A DNA stretch of 64,000 bases from Schizochytrium sp. TIO01 (taxonomy: Eukaryota > Sar > Bigyra > Thraustochytrida > Thraustochytriidae), in the NCBI GenBank assembly GCA_004764695.1, contig SMSO01000032.1, positions 4,012,983 through 4,076,982 of the forward strand, in the 5' to 3' direction. Within the stretch, counting starts at the first letter, position 1. Each line of letters starts with the position of its first letter. The position numbers and the translations under genes were made by a program. Positions 10,937 to 22,771 of the stretch are shown piece after piece. Below the pieces are notes generated by a model, which was not told where the DNA came from, did no database searches, and worked only from the letters and a program-made list of their open reading frames with translations.

Positions 10937-12062
10937 GAATCATTTTATTCTATTTGCAAAGCCGTAGATAAAGAGGCCCTAAGTTCGAGAAAGGAGGAAA
11001 TCTTTCTGATCTTTCTTCGGCCAAAGATGTGGATCGCTGGGTCAAGAGTGGCGTTGGCTGAGCCGAGTCGGCCTCATACATCGATGGAGGCGCCTCATAC
11101 GCACTCGGCGCTGCAACCTCCGTCGGTATTGGCTGAGTGAGCGGGTGTTTCTGCCGAGCAATGCAGTTCAACCCGCCTGTCTGTTGCCTTCGTTTGTTTT
11201 TCTTCTCAAGGTTCCTAGTTTTCCCATTACAAGCCTACTTCTTCTTCTTCTTTAAAAATAAAATTAATTTAAAAAAAATAAACAAAAATACTACAAAACG
11301 ATTTTAATGTTTCGTTTTAATGTTTTTGTTTTTTGTTTTTAATCTATATCTTGACCCGGGATCCGCGCTGCCAGCTGTAACCATATGCAAAACTAGGTAC
11401 TACCTACAAGATCAGAGCAGAGCAGCGGCAGAAGTATCGCTTAGTCGTCTAATTCCACGCCTGTTAATTCTGTTTCTAGCTTACTGTTTGAATATTTTTA
11501 AAGATTTAAAACACTCGACATGGAAGAGGCAATCTATCTATCTATCTATCGATCTATCGAACGCAATTTATAAAGTCTCTACGGAAGAAAACTTTTAGTT
11601 GAGAAGTTTGAAGAATCAGAGCCGCCGTGGCTGAGATCGTCTCTTCGAGTCGGGCAGAGGCGCTGAATACGCGGGATACGCTCGACCTTTACTGACTCCG
11701 GCACCAATGCCCTTCGCTTTGAGACCTCCTGGGCCGTCCTCCGCGCCTTCATCTGCCCTTTCCTCAGAACTTGAGCCTTGGAAACGTAGCTCGTTTCCAA
11801 GTTCTCCAACTTTATAATAAGCTCAGTTCCTCACAATTTTAAAACATTTTAAACTAGCAATAATAATAATATAAACCATTTAATGAATGAATATCCAAGA
11901 TATTTATGATAACGAGCTCTTTCGAACTAAAAATGAACCTTAAGGGTGCATATTTGTAAGCTTACGCAAGAATAAATAGCGTCGTATCAAGCGGAAGCAT
12001 CGACGTCGTGTTTGCTGATTCTGGACAGGTCACTGACATCATCATGAAGCAGGATCACACAA

Positions 12063-12118
12063 GCATACATGCATACATGCATACATTCATACATTTATAC
12101 ATGCAAACACACACACAC
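12063..12118. repeat. CATA/CATG tetranucleotide repeat running into a CA dinucleotide repeat
   Basis: Degenerate CATACATG units are followed by (CA)n at about 12106-12118. Confidence 0.85.
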
Positions 12119-12399
12119 CTTCCTTCAGACAGAAAGACATCGTCATGGCTTGGATCCACAATGGAAAGCACGGCAACTCCGTAACGATGGCAGCGTTGTT
12201 GGACTCACTTGGAGCCAACAGACTCGGCCAGACGCAACCACGCCACCGAGTTGAACGTGGACCCGGAGATCGCAACTCCCCAAGAACCCTGAGCCTGGAC
12301 GCCGCGACGAACGAATTGAACGAACCTCGCTGCCATGCATGCATGCATGGAAAGATACCAGAGCTTTTGGACGCTATCGCGATAACTGAGTAGATGTCC

Positions 12400-12466
12400 A
12401 ACTTGATCTTGATCTTGAACTTGATCTTAAACCTAATCTTGATCTTGAACTTGATCTTGAACTTGA
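12400..12466. repeat. Hexanucleotide array of CTTGAT/CTTGAA
   Basis: About eleven tandem hexamers alternate between CTTGAT and CTTGAA with a few substitutions. It is not a recognised telomere repeat. Confidence 0.85.
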
Positions 12467-12909
12467 GGCAGAACTTAACGCAAAACGACGAGCACGAGTA
12501 ACGCTCGTTCGAGTAAGCAACCGCGAGCCGTTCGTTGAGAGCGCAGCACGGATTGGCACGGGAGGCACCAGGCAAAAAGCTGCGTTTTCGAGGTCGCGGC
12601 GATGTTGATCTTGGCGCAGTGGGAACTTGAAAGGCCACGCTCCCATCGAAAAGTGCAACCACGGTTGCTTATTGGTCAATAGGCCGAGCCACCGGAATCT
12701 GCTTAATTGGCATCAACCAATTGATTTACCAACTAGCGCATAAGAATCAGGATCAGATACATACAGGACCCGCATCGGCATCGCTCGTCATCATGCGCTG
12801 AGAATTAAGTACCTCAAGTAGGTAGGCAGGCAGGTACTGCCCCAAGCTGTCCCCACCGCGCCTAATGAGAAAACTATCTTTCTTTTTTCTTTTTACTTTT
12901 TTCTTTTAA

Positions 12910-13097
12910 TTAGAAAATATTGTTTAGCGCGTCATTGATGCCGTCAGTACCGACACCATTGAGAATGTCGTCAGCAAAGAGATTGAAAGAAGGCTTACGT
13001 AGGAGTCCGAAGGTGACATCATCGCACACTCGCGTCAGAGCGCCTAGCCGGGTGGCTAGGCAATACCTACCGTAGCAGCGCAACGCATCTTCTTTGC

Positions 13098-13151
<54 letters not shown>

Positions 13152-13245
13152 TCTTGCTGTTGTTGTTGTTACTGGCGATTGTTTGTTCACTGTTGACCGC
13201 GAGTCGCACAATGATCGCGAAACCAGCAGAGGCGACGGCGGCCAT
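12910..13245 (-). CDS. Possible small protein with a poly-Ser tract (111 aa), weak candidate
   Basis: This is the only open frame in the first desert whose flanks look coding. The N-terminus (MAAVASAGFAIIVRLAV) is hydrophobic and signal-like. The last 28 codons (residues KPSFNLFADD onward, ending NNIF) use mostly C/G-ending codons like the highly expressed genes here. Between them lies a serine run encoded by the AGC strand of a CTG repeat, plus asparagines. The repeat could instead sit inside an unrecognised intron. The start is the ATG at 13243-13245. I recognise no family, and it may be chance. Confidence 0.25.
13042..13061. repeat. Perfect 8-bp inverted repeat (hairpin)
   Basis: GCCTAGCC (13042-13049) and GGCTAGGC (13054-13061) are perfect reverse complements around a 4-nt loop. 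It lies 34 bp from the CTG repeat, inside the weak small ORF. Confidence 0.8.
13095..13149. repeat. CTG/CAG trinucleotide repeat
   Basis: These are about eighteen CTG units with one CTA interruption near 13118. A short (TTG)n tract follows at about 13155-13170. On the minus strand, within the candidate ORF, it reads as AGC (Ser). Confidence 0.95.
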
Positions 13246-15116
13246 GAGAACGGATATATCGCTCGTGGACTGACCCCGTGTCCGCCTGCAACCTGCCGGA
13301 GGCGTGGGCGCGATCCTTTGGAGGATCTCTGAGCAGCTTATGGCACTGCGCTCCGCCGGTTAATTCGCTCGGCAACTTTCAAGAACTTTCAAGATCGTCG
13401 GGAACCAGAAATGGTGCTTTTAATGGAACACATGTGGCACGTGTAATTGGGTCACCATGAGTTCATGTATGATATATATATAGATTAGATATTGCTGCTT
13501 TTGCGAAGTAAAGGCGGGATCCATCAAGACAACTAACAGTACCTTTGGCTGCGTTCATGTCCATTTCGAGGGTCTCTTGCGTCCTCCAGGACGCGCTCGT
13601 CCTCGGGTTGACCGGTACCGGCTGCCAAGTTCCTGGTGCGGTGAGCGGATGAATTCTTCGTTGGTTGGATGTTTGTTTGTCTGTCTGGAGGTCACTCGAA
13701 TGGTGCCGGCTTCCTCGTTAGCTCCAGCTTCCCCAAATGAATAGAACTCTCTAATTCCGCTTGCTTGCTTACTAACTTGCTTGCTTGCTTACTTACTTAA
13801 GTCAGGTTCCGAACTTCTCTTTCGTGAAGAAGGTTCACAACAACGACTCCAATGCGGAGGAATGCGCAGAGTTTCAATCCTGAGCGCCCGCTTCGAAGTG
13901 GTATCTTCGCCGTTCTCAAGATCACTGACGTATCCTCGATAGAGTTTATTTCTTTCTAGCTAGGTCTATAAATTTGAAATTTAATTTTAAAAACTTTTTA
14001 ATTCAAATACTCTCCCTCTTCTTCTTCTTTTTGTTATTTTGATTACTGCTCCTACATGGAAAGAAACCATCTGTAGGAAGAAGGAAGAAGGTGTTTCCTC
14101 TCTCTTCTCTTCTCTTTTCTGTTCTGTTCCACAAGTTTGTACAGCATCATAATTCATGGGTTATGACGTCGTTTAAGGAAAGAAAGTCTCCGAGATCTGT
14201 TCTCGTCCTAAGTCGAACTTCTCGTTCAAACCCGCATCTGCGACTCCGGCCAAGTCCCCTGCCTGCCCAAGCTGTCGAGTTCTTCGAGTCAGCGAACTTC
14301 TTTCAGCCATCCAGCCAGCCAGCTCTGGAGGACTTGCAGTTGAAAACGCGGCTGTTGGTCAATGACAGCGTCATTCGATCAATCAATCATTCGAGCTGAT
14401 GGATGCTGATGATGGTGGAGGATCTCTGCTGCTCGCTCTCAAGAAAAGGAGAGTACAAATGAATGAACGAATGAATGAATCAATGAATGAATGAATGATT
14501 CGCACACGCAACGTTCGTTGTGGCCTTTGGCAGCGGGCGGATTCACAATTGCCATCGCCAAGCGTATCCGCCGCGTCGTCACCTTGAGCTCGCTTGCTTT
14601 CAAGAAGGACGCCACGCCCGTCTCCTTCCCGTGCGACACGTCAGCAAGACAAGTCAGCGCACCCAGGTCTCGCCATGGCCTGGAGCTGCTTCGAGTTGGA
14701 CTCTAAGGCTCTTGGTTTGGCAGGACAGTCAGTCCATTCAGTCGATTCACCATCGATCGTTCAAGTCAACACATCACATCACATCACATCACATCACTTC
14801 AAATCACATCAAAGTCTAAGTCTAAGTCTAAGTCAAAGCCAAAGCAAAATCCATTGAGCGAAGGCTGAAGAAGCGTGCGCTGTTAAGTTTTGGCTTGCTA
14901 TCCAGAAAGGTACACAGCAGCGCTCAGCTGCGCAACCATCGTGATCCGCATCGCTGGAGGCTCGAAGAGTGCCTCCTTCATGAATGAATGAATACCTTAG
15001 ATACCTATCAATCCATCCACCCATCCATCCATCCATCCAACCAAATATACAAACAACCTGTCGAAGATGTGCATTGCATTCCGGACGACTCAGGAGACGC
15101 CGATCCTCGAGCGATG

Positions 15117-15176
<60 letters not shown>
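15117..15176. repeat. Perfect AATC tetranucleotide repeat, 15 units
   Basis: This is sixty bases of uninterrupted AATC, the longest perfect microsatellite in the window. Its purity suggests recent expansion. Confidence 0.97.
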
Positions 15177-15177
<1 letters not shown>

Positions 15178-16958
15178 GCGAATCAACGACTCAAGGACTC
15201 AATGAATGACCCATTCGTGACAGCATCGCAACTCATACATACATAGACATTCATTCATTCATTCATTCATTCATTTATTCACTACGAGGTAAGTGAACAC
15301 TACGACGTAGTCTCCGCATTGGCACGCGGAGGCGGTCCCTTCTGGCGTCACTCAGCGACGTGACTCGCGTTCCCCCTGTTACCCGCCCCTCTTGGTCTCC
15401 CTCCCTCCGCTTTGAAAACAACAACTTTGCGAAGTTCTTTTTCTCATTTTCAAACCTCTTTTTTCTTTTTTCTTTTTCTTTCTTCTATTATTATTATGGC
15501 GATTGTTATTATTACTCTTCTTCTTCTTCTTCTTCTTTTAGTTATTTACTTTTTAATTTTCATCTTTCATCATTTTTTATTTTATTTTTAAAAGTAATGT
15601 GGAGGCCTGATCATGACACGATTTTTTTAAATTTTGAATTTTGAAAATAAAAAGCAAATGTATTTATTTTTTCAAACTGGAGGCCAAGTTGTCAAGTGCA
15701 GTGGAAATTGAAACGTGAGACGGAGTTGTTGTAGAAGGCAGCGTACTCAGCTCTGCTTTGGAGTTTGCTCCTCTTCTGCTGAGCTGTGCTCGCTCTGCCT
15801 GAGCAGCATAATAGCTACGAACAGCTGAAAAGGCAGCGAAAGAGAGCGAATGACTTAAATAAAGGGACTCCGCAGACCAAGACTGGAATAGGAGTACGTA
15901 CGTAGTGGAGTTGCGTTTGTACCAAAACAGAATGGAGAATGAATGAAAAAGTTCGAGAAGAACGAAGCTTTTAAGACGCTACGAATACCACTCTAATAGG
16001 GATAGGGGTATGTTGGGTAAGCAATTAATAGATACTACTAGGAAAGACTTCTTTCTCCTGGGCTGGAAGCAAAAGAGAAAGACTGCTGTGGCCAGGCAGC
16101 GTTTGAATTATTTTGAATTGTGCCCAGAGTGCCCCCCTTGCCGGAGTATCTTTCCCGCATCGAGTACTGTAACTACCGCCAGCGACGTATGAATCTTGGG
16201 GGCTGGCCAGGAGTCCTGGTGGGCACCCTTGACTTGACATGCACATAGGTAGGGAGGTACCAATGGAACCGATATCCCACATGTTGCAGGAACAGATTAA
16301 TTTTCTGTCTATAATTTCAATGTTTTTTTTAGTTCAATAAATGCTATCTATTTATATTCATTCATTTATAACACTCTTTTTATACACATGCTTCTTTTTA
16401 ATCAAATCACAGCAGTAGCAGTAGTACTCGTAGTGGTGGCATTTAGCGGTACTAATACACACTAATACATAGTAGCAGTCCGAAGACAAGTGCGGGTTCC
16501 CGCGGAGCCTAGGTTCAAAACAAGCACTGACAGCAGTATTACAAACCAGGATCATGAAAACAAGGTCGATCCGCTGCGACGGGTATCGAGCGGCGGCGGT
16601 CCGAGCGCCCTGGCCGACCCTTGAGAGACGCTCAGGTCCTCCTTCGAAGCCCTCGAGGGCGTAAGTTCTTAAAAAACCACCGGCTGCGAAGGCGAATGAA
16701 TCGCCAAGATCGCTCAAGAAGGATATTTGCTCCCCACGGATGCGGCAAACCCATCAAGTTTGTCTCACCGCGGCACATGCTGTGTCCACTCAGACCGGCC
16801 TGCTTATCCCCCTGTCCCCACTTCTTCCAAGAAGAGGAAAGCCCTGTCTTCCCCGCCCCCTGCTGAAGCCTGTATGAATCCTAAAAATGCACCGATGTTT
16901 TAGTCCTTTCTGAAATAGTAACATCGTAGGACCTCGGCCGTCGTTAGAGCGGAGGAGA

Positions 16959-16998
16959 AGACAGACAGACCTAAGACAGACAGACAGACAGACAGACG
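16959..16998. repeat. GACA tetranucleotide repeat
   Basis: The unit is (GACA)n, interrupted once by CCTA near 16970. Confidence 0.85.
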
Positions 16999-18631
16999 GC
17001 GACGAGGAAACCCAGCAAGCAAACTAGGCCCCCCGTGGGCCTGGGCGGAGCAGCCGTCTCCTGCGAGCGACTCACAGATCGAGGCGAGGAATCCTCGTGA
17101 ATTGAATTCTTCTGTGCAGCACACTTATCTTCTAGAGGGCTCCTAGCGAAGCGGTAGCTGACTGGTGGGCGGTAGCAGTCATATGCGGACCGCTATGGTG
17201 ATGATGTCATCATGGATGGAATTGTGTACTTCTTTCATTGATTGATTGAATGATTTTGATGGATTGTTTGTTGAAAGTTAGTTTTCAAAGATAAATCAAT
17301 CAATCAGTCAATCAATCGCCTTCGAAGCCGCGGCGCTGAGGCAGCGGGCCCGCAGAGAGAGGAGCGGCGGCGGAGGGAGCGGCAGGAGCGGCGGGAGCAG
17401 CAGAGGCAGAGGCAGCGGCAGCGGAGGCAGAGGCGTGCGCGGTGCGGCGAGCCTGGAGAAGGCGGCAGGAGCAGCAGTGGCGACGTCGTGCAATGCGCCA
17501 TTGACTTCGTGTCTTACGTAGTGCGCGCCGACGATGACGTACTGTATATGTTATATGCAGGTATGAATGAATAAGTGAATAAGTGAATTTTAAAATCAAT
17601 TAGTGAAGAGAGAGAGAGAGATGTGGTACCCTCTTTATGAGAAAGAGTGCTATTAGGTAGGCCTAGTTAGAGACTATTATTATGGTTTTTAAAATATTTA
17701 TTTAGTTCCCATTTCAAGATTTGATTTTCTCTTTCTTTTCTCTTAGATAAATAAAAAAATTAATTATCTAAGTAAGATTTTTTTATTTATTTTTTTAGAA
17801 TAATGATGAAAGGTCTGTGTTCTCTTTTTAGCCTTTTACTTTTTAGCTTTAGCCCGAGTCTCTTTCTATTTATAGCGCATTTTGTCAAACTTTGCTTTGG
17901 CCTTGTCTGAAGAGCGTACCGATTTAAATGGCATATGTGGATATGTGTAGTATATGTGTATGTCGGCCTATATTTAAATTTTTAGTAGGTAAATAGGTAC
18001 GTAAAATCGCTGGTAATTACTCGTGTCTTTCAATCCTAAGGTAGCTGATATGAAGTATCATTTAGCTAGGTATGACCTAGAAGTAAAGCATGGCAAATGC
18101 AGACATGATAATGTTTCTCATCTTTCAAGTCAGGTCTTTGTATAAAAACCCCCAAATCTATTTGGAATCCAGTACGGAGATTTATTAACGAACCTTTAGA
18201 GTTGGAGAGGATGCTATTAGGTAGTCAAACTTCGCTTCATGGTGGTGATCGTGTAGTTTCAGTGGTGCTTTGCATTTAGTGATTTGCGGCTAAGTTCGTG
18301 TGACTGATCCACTGCTTTGCCAACATGTGTCTACGATAGATGATAGATAGTGTGGGATGGTAAATTGGGACTCGATAGACAACATTTGAGCAGCAAAGTG
18401 CATATTTATATGACGAGACTATTCGAACTGGTAGTAGAGATGAAAATCAGCCCAACCGCTTTGAGTTGCATCTGAAGATTTATGGGGGAAGCAAGCAGAT
18501 CGATAAACTCCAATGGGCTAACAAGTCTAAAACTTCTTTCAAATTGCATAGTTAGTATTATTTCTTGTTTAAAGAAAGTTCCAAAGAAAGGAAGACTCAT
18601 GATAAGTTGTACCAATTCACTCTTGTCCATA

Positions 18632-18662
18632 TATATATATATATATATTCATATATATATAT
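18632..18662. repeat. TA dinucleotide repeat
   Basis: Two TA tracts are separated by TTCA. Confidence 0.85.
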
Positions 18663-19364
18663 AAAGCCTGCAAATGTGATCAAAGCGAAATCAAAGTATT
18701 ACCATGCAAAGCATTTTTCTTTTAATCAACAAGTCCTCTAGAACAGATAATTTAGACCTTCTCCGCAGGCCATCATCCTCAGCTCAAAGTTGTACTTGTT
18801 TTCAGACGATTGCTTTCGCCAACTACAATATTTCCTATACAAATCATGTACAGAGAAACGTTCAAAGAAAGTGGGCTCCTTGGCTCAACTCACATTGATG
18901 CTTTCTAAAAACGGTGCAGCTTGCTTTCAAAGGTAACAGCCGTGTAATGTATTAACCAAGTATCCTGAGCGAAGGGGAACGAACATGCAAGAGGGTATGT
19001 AAGACCTTCAAAATCAACTACCTGGTTTTCAATTAATTTGCATATTTAAACAAGCACTTTACTCACTCTGCTAGGCTTTTGCTAGGACAATAATATAGAT
19101 TTAAAAGTCGCATCTTATTGATCGAATAACCTCGGAATGGAGTTCCAGCTTACCTTCAAAATAACTCAGAGTAATATGAACCATTGTTATAGACCATATA
19201 AATTTTCCTAGCAATCAAGACGATATTAGTTTACAGACTGCTCTTCAATGAGCTAGTAGAAATTTCGTAAACTACATCTGTCATATTTGAGTTCCAATCT
19301 CTCAAAAAGGTATTTGGAAATGCACTTTAGCTTGTAAAGTTGCACCATAGAAAACCTAATTAGT

Positions 19365-21517
19365 TCACAAAAGGCAATTGCAATCTGGGAACATGGAAAT
19401 ACTTTCATAGTCATAATGACGTAAATATTCTGGTATAGATGTACCATTCTGACGTACAGAGCGGAAGTGGTTGTCTGAAGTCTGAACTCCGCTGTAAGCT
19501 TGCGCGGCAATTAAAAAATGCACAACTTTCTTCGAACCAAGTATCGGTGTCAAAAGAATAACCCAGGCATATCTATTAGGGTTCAAAATTAAAGGCCCCC
19601 AGCGCACTTGATTATGCTCTATCATTGACGCAAGATGAAAATAAGTCCCAAAAACAGTTTGAATACCTTCAGTGAAAAGCATGTTAAATTTGCTTTCACC
19701 CATTGAACTCAAGAGCATGACATTCTCACACGAGGAAGACTGATAATCCTTGTCATGAAAGGATAACCATGATCCAGTAAAACTAGACAAAGGTTGCACT
19801 TTGCCTGATGCGTTTCGTCTCCATTTTTTCTTTACATACAGCTGCAAAAATATTTCAACAAAAAAAACGAACCCAAGAGCTACAAGAACATTTCTGACAT
19901 ATAATGTCATTAGTAACTCCAAGCCCCCCACCTTCACTGGCTGGTAATAAGTATAGCATGCCCAAGTTGAATTAAAGTTGACTTTGTTTGATGCACCCAC
20001 TAGGCCAATTTGGCACGTCGCAGTATCAAAAAACGGAGTTGCAGTACCCAAAACCATTAAGTCTAGCTCGCTTGCATTGGAAAGAAATTTTGGGCTTGCT
20101 GCTATCGTTGACAGAAGGTATATCATCATTCCACTCACCTGAAATCTTCTCACAAGGAAAGAACTCAAGGAGTGCATAATCAGAACTACTGCAGATGCAA
20201 TAGCAGCGCTTAGACAGCATAGTTGAAACGCTGTCTGGTGGTGAATGTCTAGTGTACCTGACACCGTAAGAATAGGAATGCACATTCCATAAAAAAAGCC
20301 TGTCTTTGCAACTGCCCAAGGGCTTGTCAGTAATCCACCAGCGACGTCATATCCTATGAAGACACGATAATTTCGAATTAGAACCCCTCTTGCGAGAGAT
20401 ATCAATACTAAGATGCGGATGAAGATCCCATGAAGAATCAAAACGCAGATTACAAAACAAAGCATTTTCGATGTATACCAATCCACAGGATCCTTAACAA
20501 CACTTCGATAGCTGTTCATTTGGACATATATCGTGCTTCCCTCTTTCCTGTACACGGTGGGTATAGACTCCATGTCTTCCATAGAGCCGAAGCCGTGCTC
20601 ACTACGAAATAGTAACGTCTCTTCTAGCTTGAATTTTTCTTCAAATCTTACAGTTGTTCCAACTCCTCCAGGAATCATGCAATATGACGTGCAAGCGATT
20701 GCTTCATCTGTGCCATCTACATCAGAGGCTAACGATGGCGATTGGCGTTCGCAGTAAACAGAATCGTATCCATACGTTGTGCTGTTTGAGGAAGAGTGAC
20801 TACATAATAAAAAACCTACTAGTAAAGCAACTTCATCATTCTCAAAACCTATAAACTTCCGTAAAATACCATCGTGTTCAAAGGCACGTACAGGAATAAA
20901 TGGCAGTTGAACAATGGAGGTCACGATCTCACTTTTAAAGGAAGTTTTAGCAAGGTTGTTTCGCCTGTTCCTAATAACGGCACAGAAATCTCAGAGACAT
21001 CTTCAACTGCTCTTACCGTGTAGCTATAAACCTCAAGCATCATCAAGGTTGCCAAAATAGTGACAATCGCTACAGAAAATAGAACAAACAAATTGAAAAA
21101 TGCTGCGAGCAAACTTGGAGCTTTGTACCCGAGTGCAATTTCTGGCAGCTTCTTAAAGCTTTTGGAGCTTCGGGACATAGAGTCCCAAACTACATCCACT
21201 GTAGATGAAAATGTCACTGACGCATTTTCTCGGTTAGGGATCTTCCTGCTACTATCGACTGCCACTTGCAGATTTCCTGTGGTTGCAGACTTTCCAATAT
21301 TAATCCCTCCAGTTGAACTTGCTTCGGATTCTCCAGTTGAGTCAAGCTTGGTTACGGACGCTCTCGCCCTCTTTTGTCTCGACGACCTTACTTCTTTCTC
21401 ACTCGAACTTTTGCTTAAGCTCGGTGTGGCTAAAATTCGATTGACAAAACCAGCATTATCTGTATTGCTGGATCGTTGGTCGCTTTCAAGCTTGCTTATC
21501 ACTGGTCGACTTTGCAT
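19365..21517 (-). CDS. Multi-pass membrane protein of unknown function (two frames, probable intron)
   Basis: I do not recognise the family. The first block (from the ATG at 21517) has a Ser/Arg-rich N-terminus and one membrane segment at about residues 133-161. The second block (stop at 19365) has a cysteine-containing, probably extracytoplasmic region of about 150 residues. At least four further hydrophobic segments follow (for example MLCFVICVLILHGIFI, FFYGMCIPILTV, VLVALGFVFFVEIF). The blocks lie in different frames that meet at 20921-20924. A phase-0 intron at 21016-20928 (89 nt, donor ACG|GTAAGA, acceptor GTGAG|) would join them into about 687 aa. The acceptor lacks a good pyrimidine tract, so a frameshift remains possible. 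The lone first segment, large loop and later cluster suggest a receptor- or transporter-like topology, but no function can be assigned. Confidence 0.7.
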
Positions 21518-22771
21518 TGTGTTTTCAGTCTTGCGTTGTGTGTTCAGTCCCTAAACTCTGCTTGGTTTATTCTGGTAAAGTTTTGGATGAAGGAAACCAG
21601 TGATAGTACTTATAGCATCAACATGTACATGCTTATTATTGTCTAGCGAGGAGTCTAAGCACGCACACGATATGTAAATATATTCCTTTTGATAACTTTC
21701 CACTACCTATCAGTTATCTTTCCCGGAAATGAGTCAGGATGGTAGCTTCTAATCCTTTCGCGCCTTTTTTGTGCAGCTAGTGAGTGACCTTTTGCTCAAC
21801 TAGTCTTCCAGTTCGCAAGTTGTCTGACTTCTTTCGTGGGCAGCACAAAGGCCTTTTAAAATTTATGCAGGCGTAAAGAACCGCTAGAAATTTTCACTGC
21901 TGGGTTTATGAGAAGCAAACCTTATTTGAATTGCTTGTTGTAAGCACCAGCACTGCTCGCTGTGTTCCAACCTGAGCACTAAACGAACAGAGTAGTTGCG
22001 AATAAACGCCTCTTTACAGAGCAATGTGATAAGTTCATTGGTTTTAGAGCGGTCATTTTCTGGAAACGTTCCCCCATATTTTCATAGTTATAAGGATTAT
22101 GTTAAACTTATTTTGTTCCCAAAAGAGGAACTCGCACCTTTCGTACATAAATTTTTATTTTAGCACAAAAATCCAGAAAAACGCATATTTTTAGTCAACA
22201 TTTCGCTAAGACTTTGATTGGTCTTCAAATGAGAGAAGTTATGTAAAGACGAGCACCCGTCGGTAATACTCTTTCTGTCACTTTTAATGAACTTGGTTTC
22301 CTCCGATAAGAAACACATACTGGAAAAAAGAAACCTGAAAACTTGAAAAAAGAAAGCTATACAAAGATCCGTTGATCGATATAGTGCACACCTATCCTAA
22401 TCAAAGATATGATTGTGACTACTGGGAACATTTACAAATAGAGGTCTAATGCCCACAATACAGATTCTGATTTATTCAGAGAAAACATTAATTCTATTTG
22501 CTGCGTATATTTTTATAGTATTCTGAAGCAGGAGCAAGCACCTTGTGGCTGATACGGATTTTGGACTACTGTCTTTGAAAGATTACTTGTTGAGCGTCCT
22601 ACTTTAGCAAGAGATAACAACCTGAGTAGTGCAAACCTCCCTTGGCAACTTTCTCTTATTATCCAAGGTGCAGAAAACGCAGCAAGCATAACTACTCCCC
22701 TGCTCTCTTGTGTGGAGTAAATCGCTGTTGTATTCCTACCTCCTGGCTATCGTTTCGTGGCGGAAGGAGCC
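21518..22771. other. Intergenic region between divergent genes (membrane protein and CYB5D1-like)
   Basis: This is AT-rich spacer of about 1.25 kb. It must contain both 5' flanks. I see no conserved element, tRNA or long repeat. Confidence 0.6.

Larger units (their letters stand above)
8481..12909. other. Gene desert, first part: no supportable gene, many simple repeats
   Basis: Short open frames exist on both strands, but none shows a domain, a good start or consistent coding bias. Simple repeats include ACTG/ACAG (9460-9494), TTTC (9522-9560), a 19-nt T run (9855-9873), ATGT (10529-10567), CATT (10893-10936), CATA/CA (12063-12118) and a hexamer array (12400-12466). 10160-10460 is markedly GC-rich and contains a CCAAT-like site (GGCCAATCCG) and a 13-bp direct repeat. 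Confidence 0.6.
13246..19364. other. Gene desert, second part: no supportable gene
   Basis: I see no domain-bearing frame here. Repeats include AATG (14458-14500), CATCA then TCTAAG (14770-14840), CCAT (15008-15042), a perfect (AATC)15, ATTC (15249-15280), CTT (about 15515-15537), GACA (16959-16998), GA (17607-17621) and TA (18632-18662). 17330-17470 is a GC-rich purine-biased block. 17620-19360 is AT-rich and looks like ordinary spacer, ending in the 3' flank of the membrane-protein gene. Confidence 0.6.

Noticed and set aside
12400-12466. Hexamer array as an internal telomere repeat
   Set aside because: CTTGAT/CTTGAA does not match TTAGGG-type repeats and the array is degenerate.
15117-15176. 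Regular array as a possible CRISPR
   Set aside because: It is an uninterrupted tetranucleotide microsatellite without spacers, in a eukaryotic genome.
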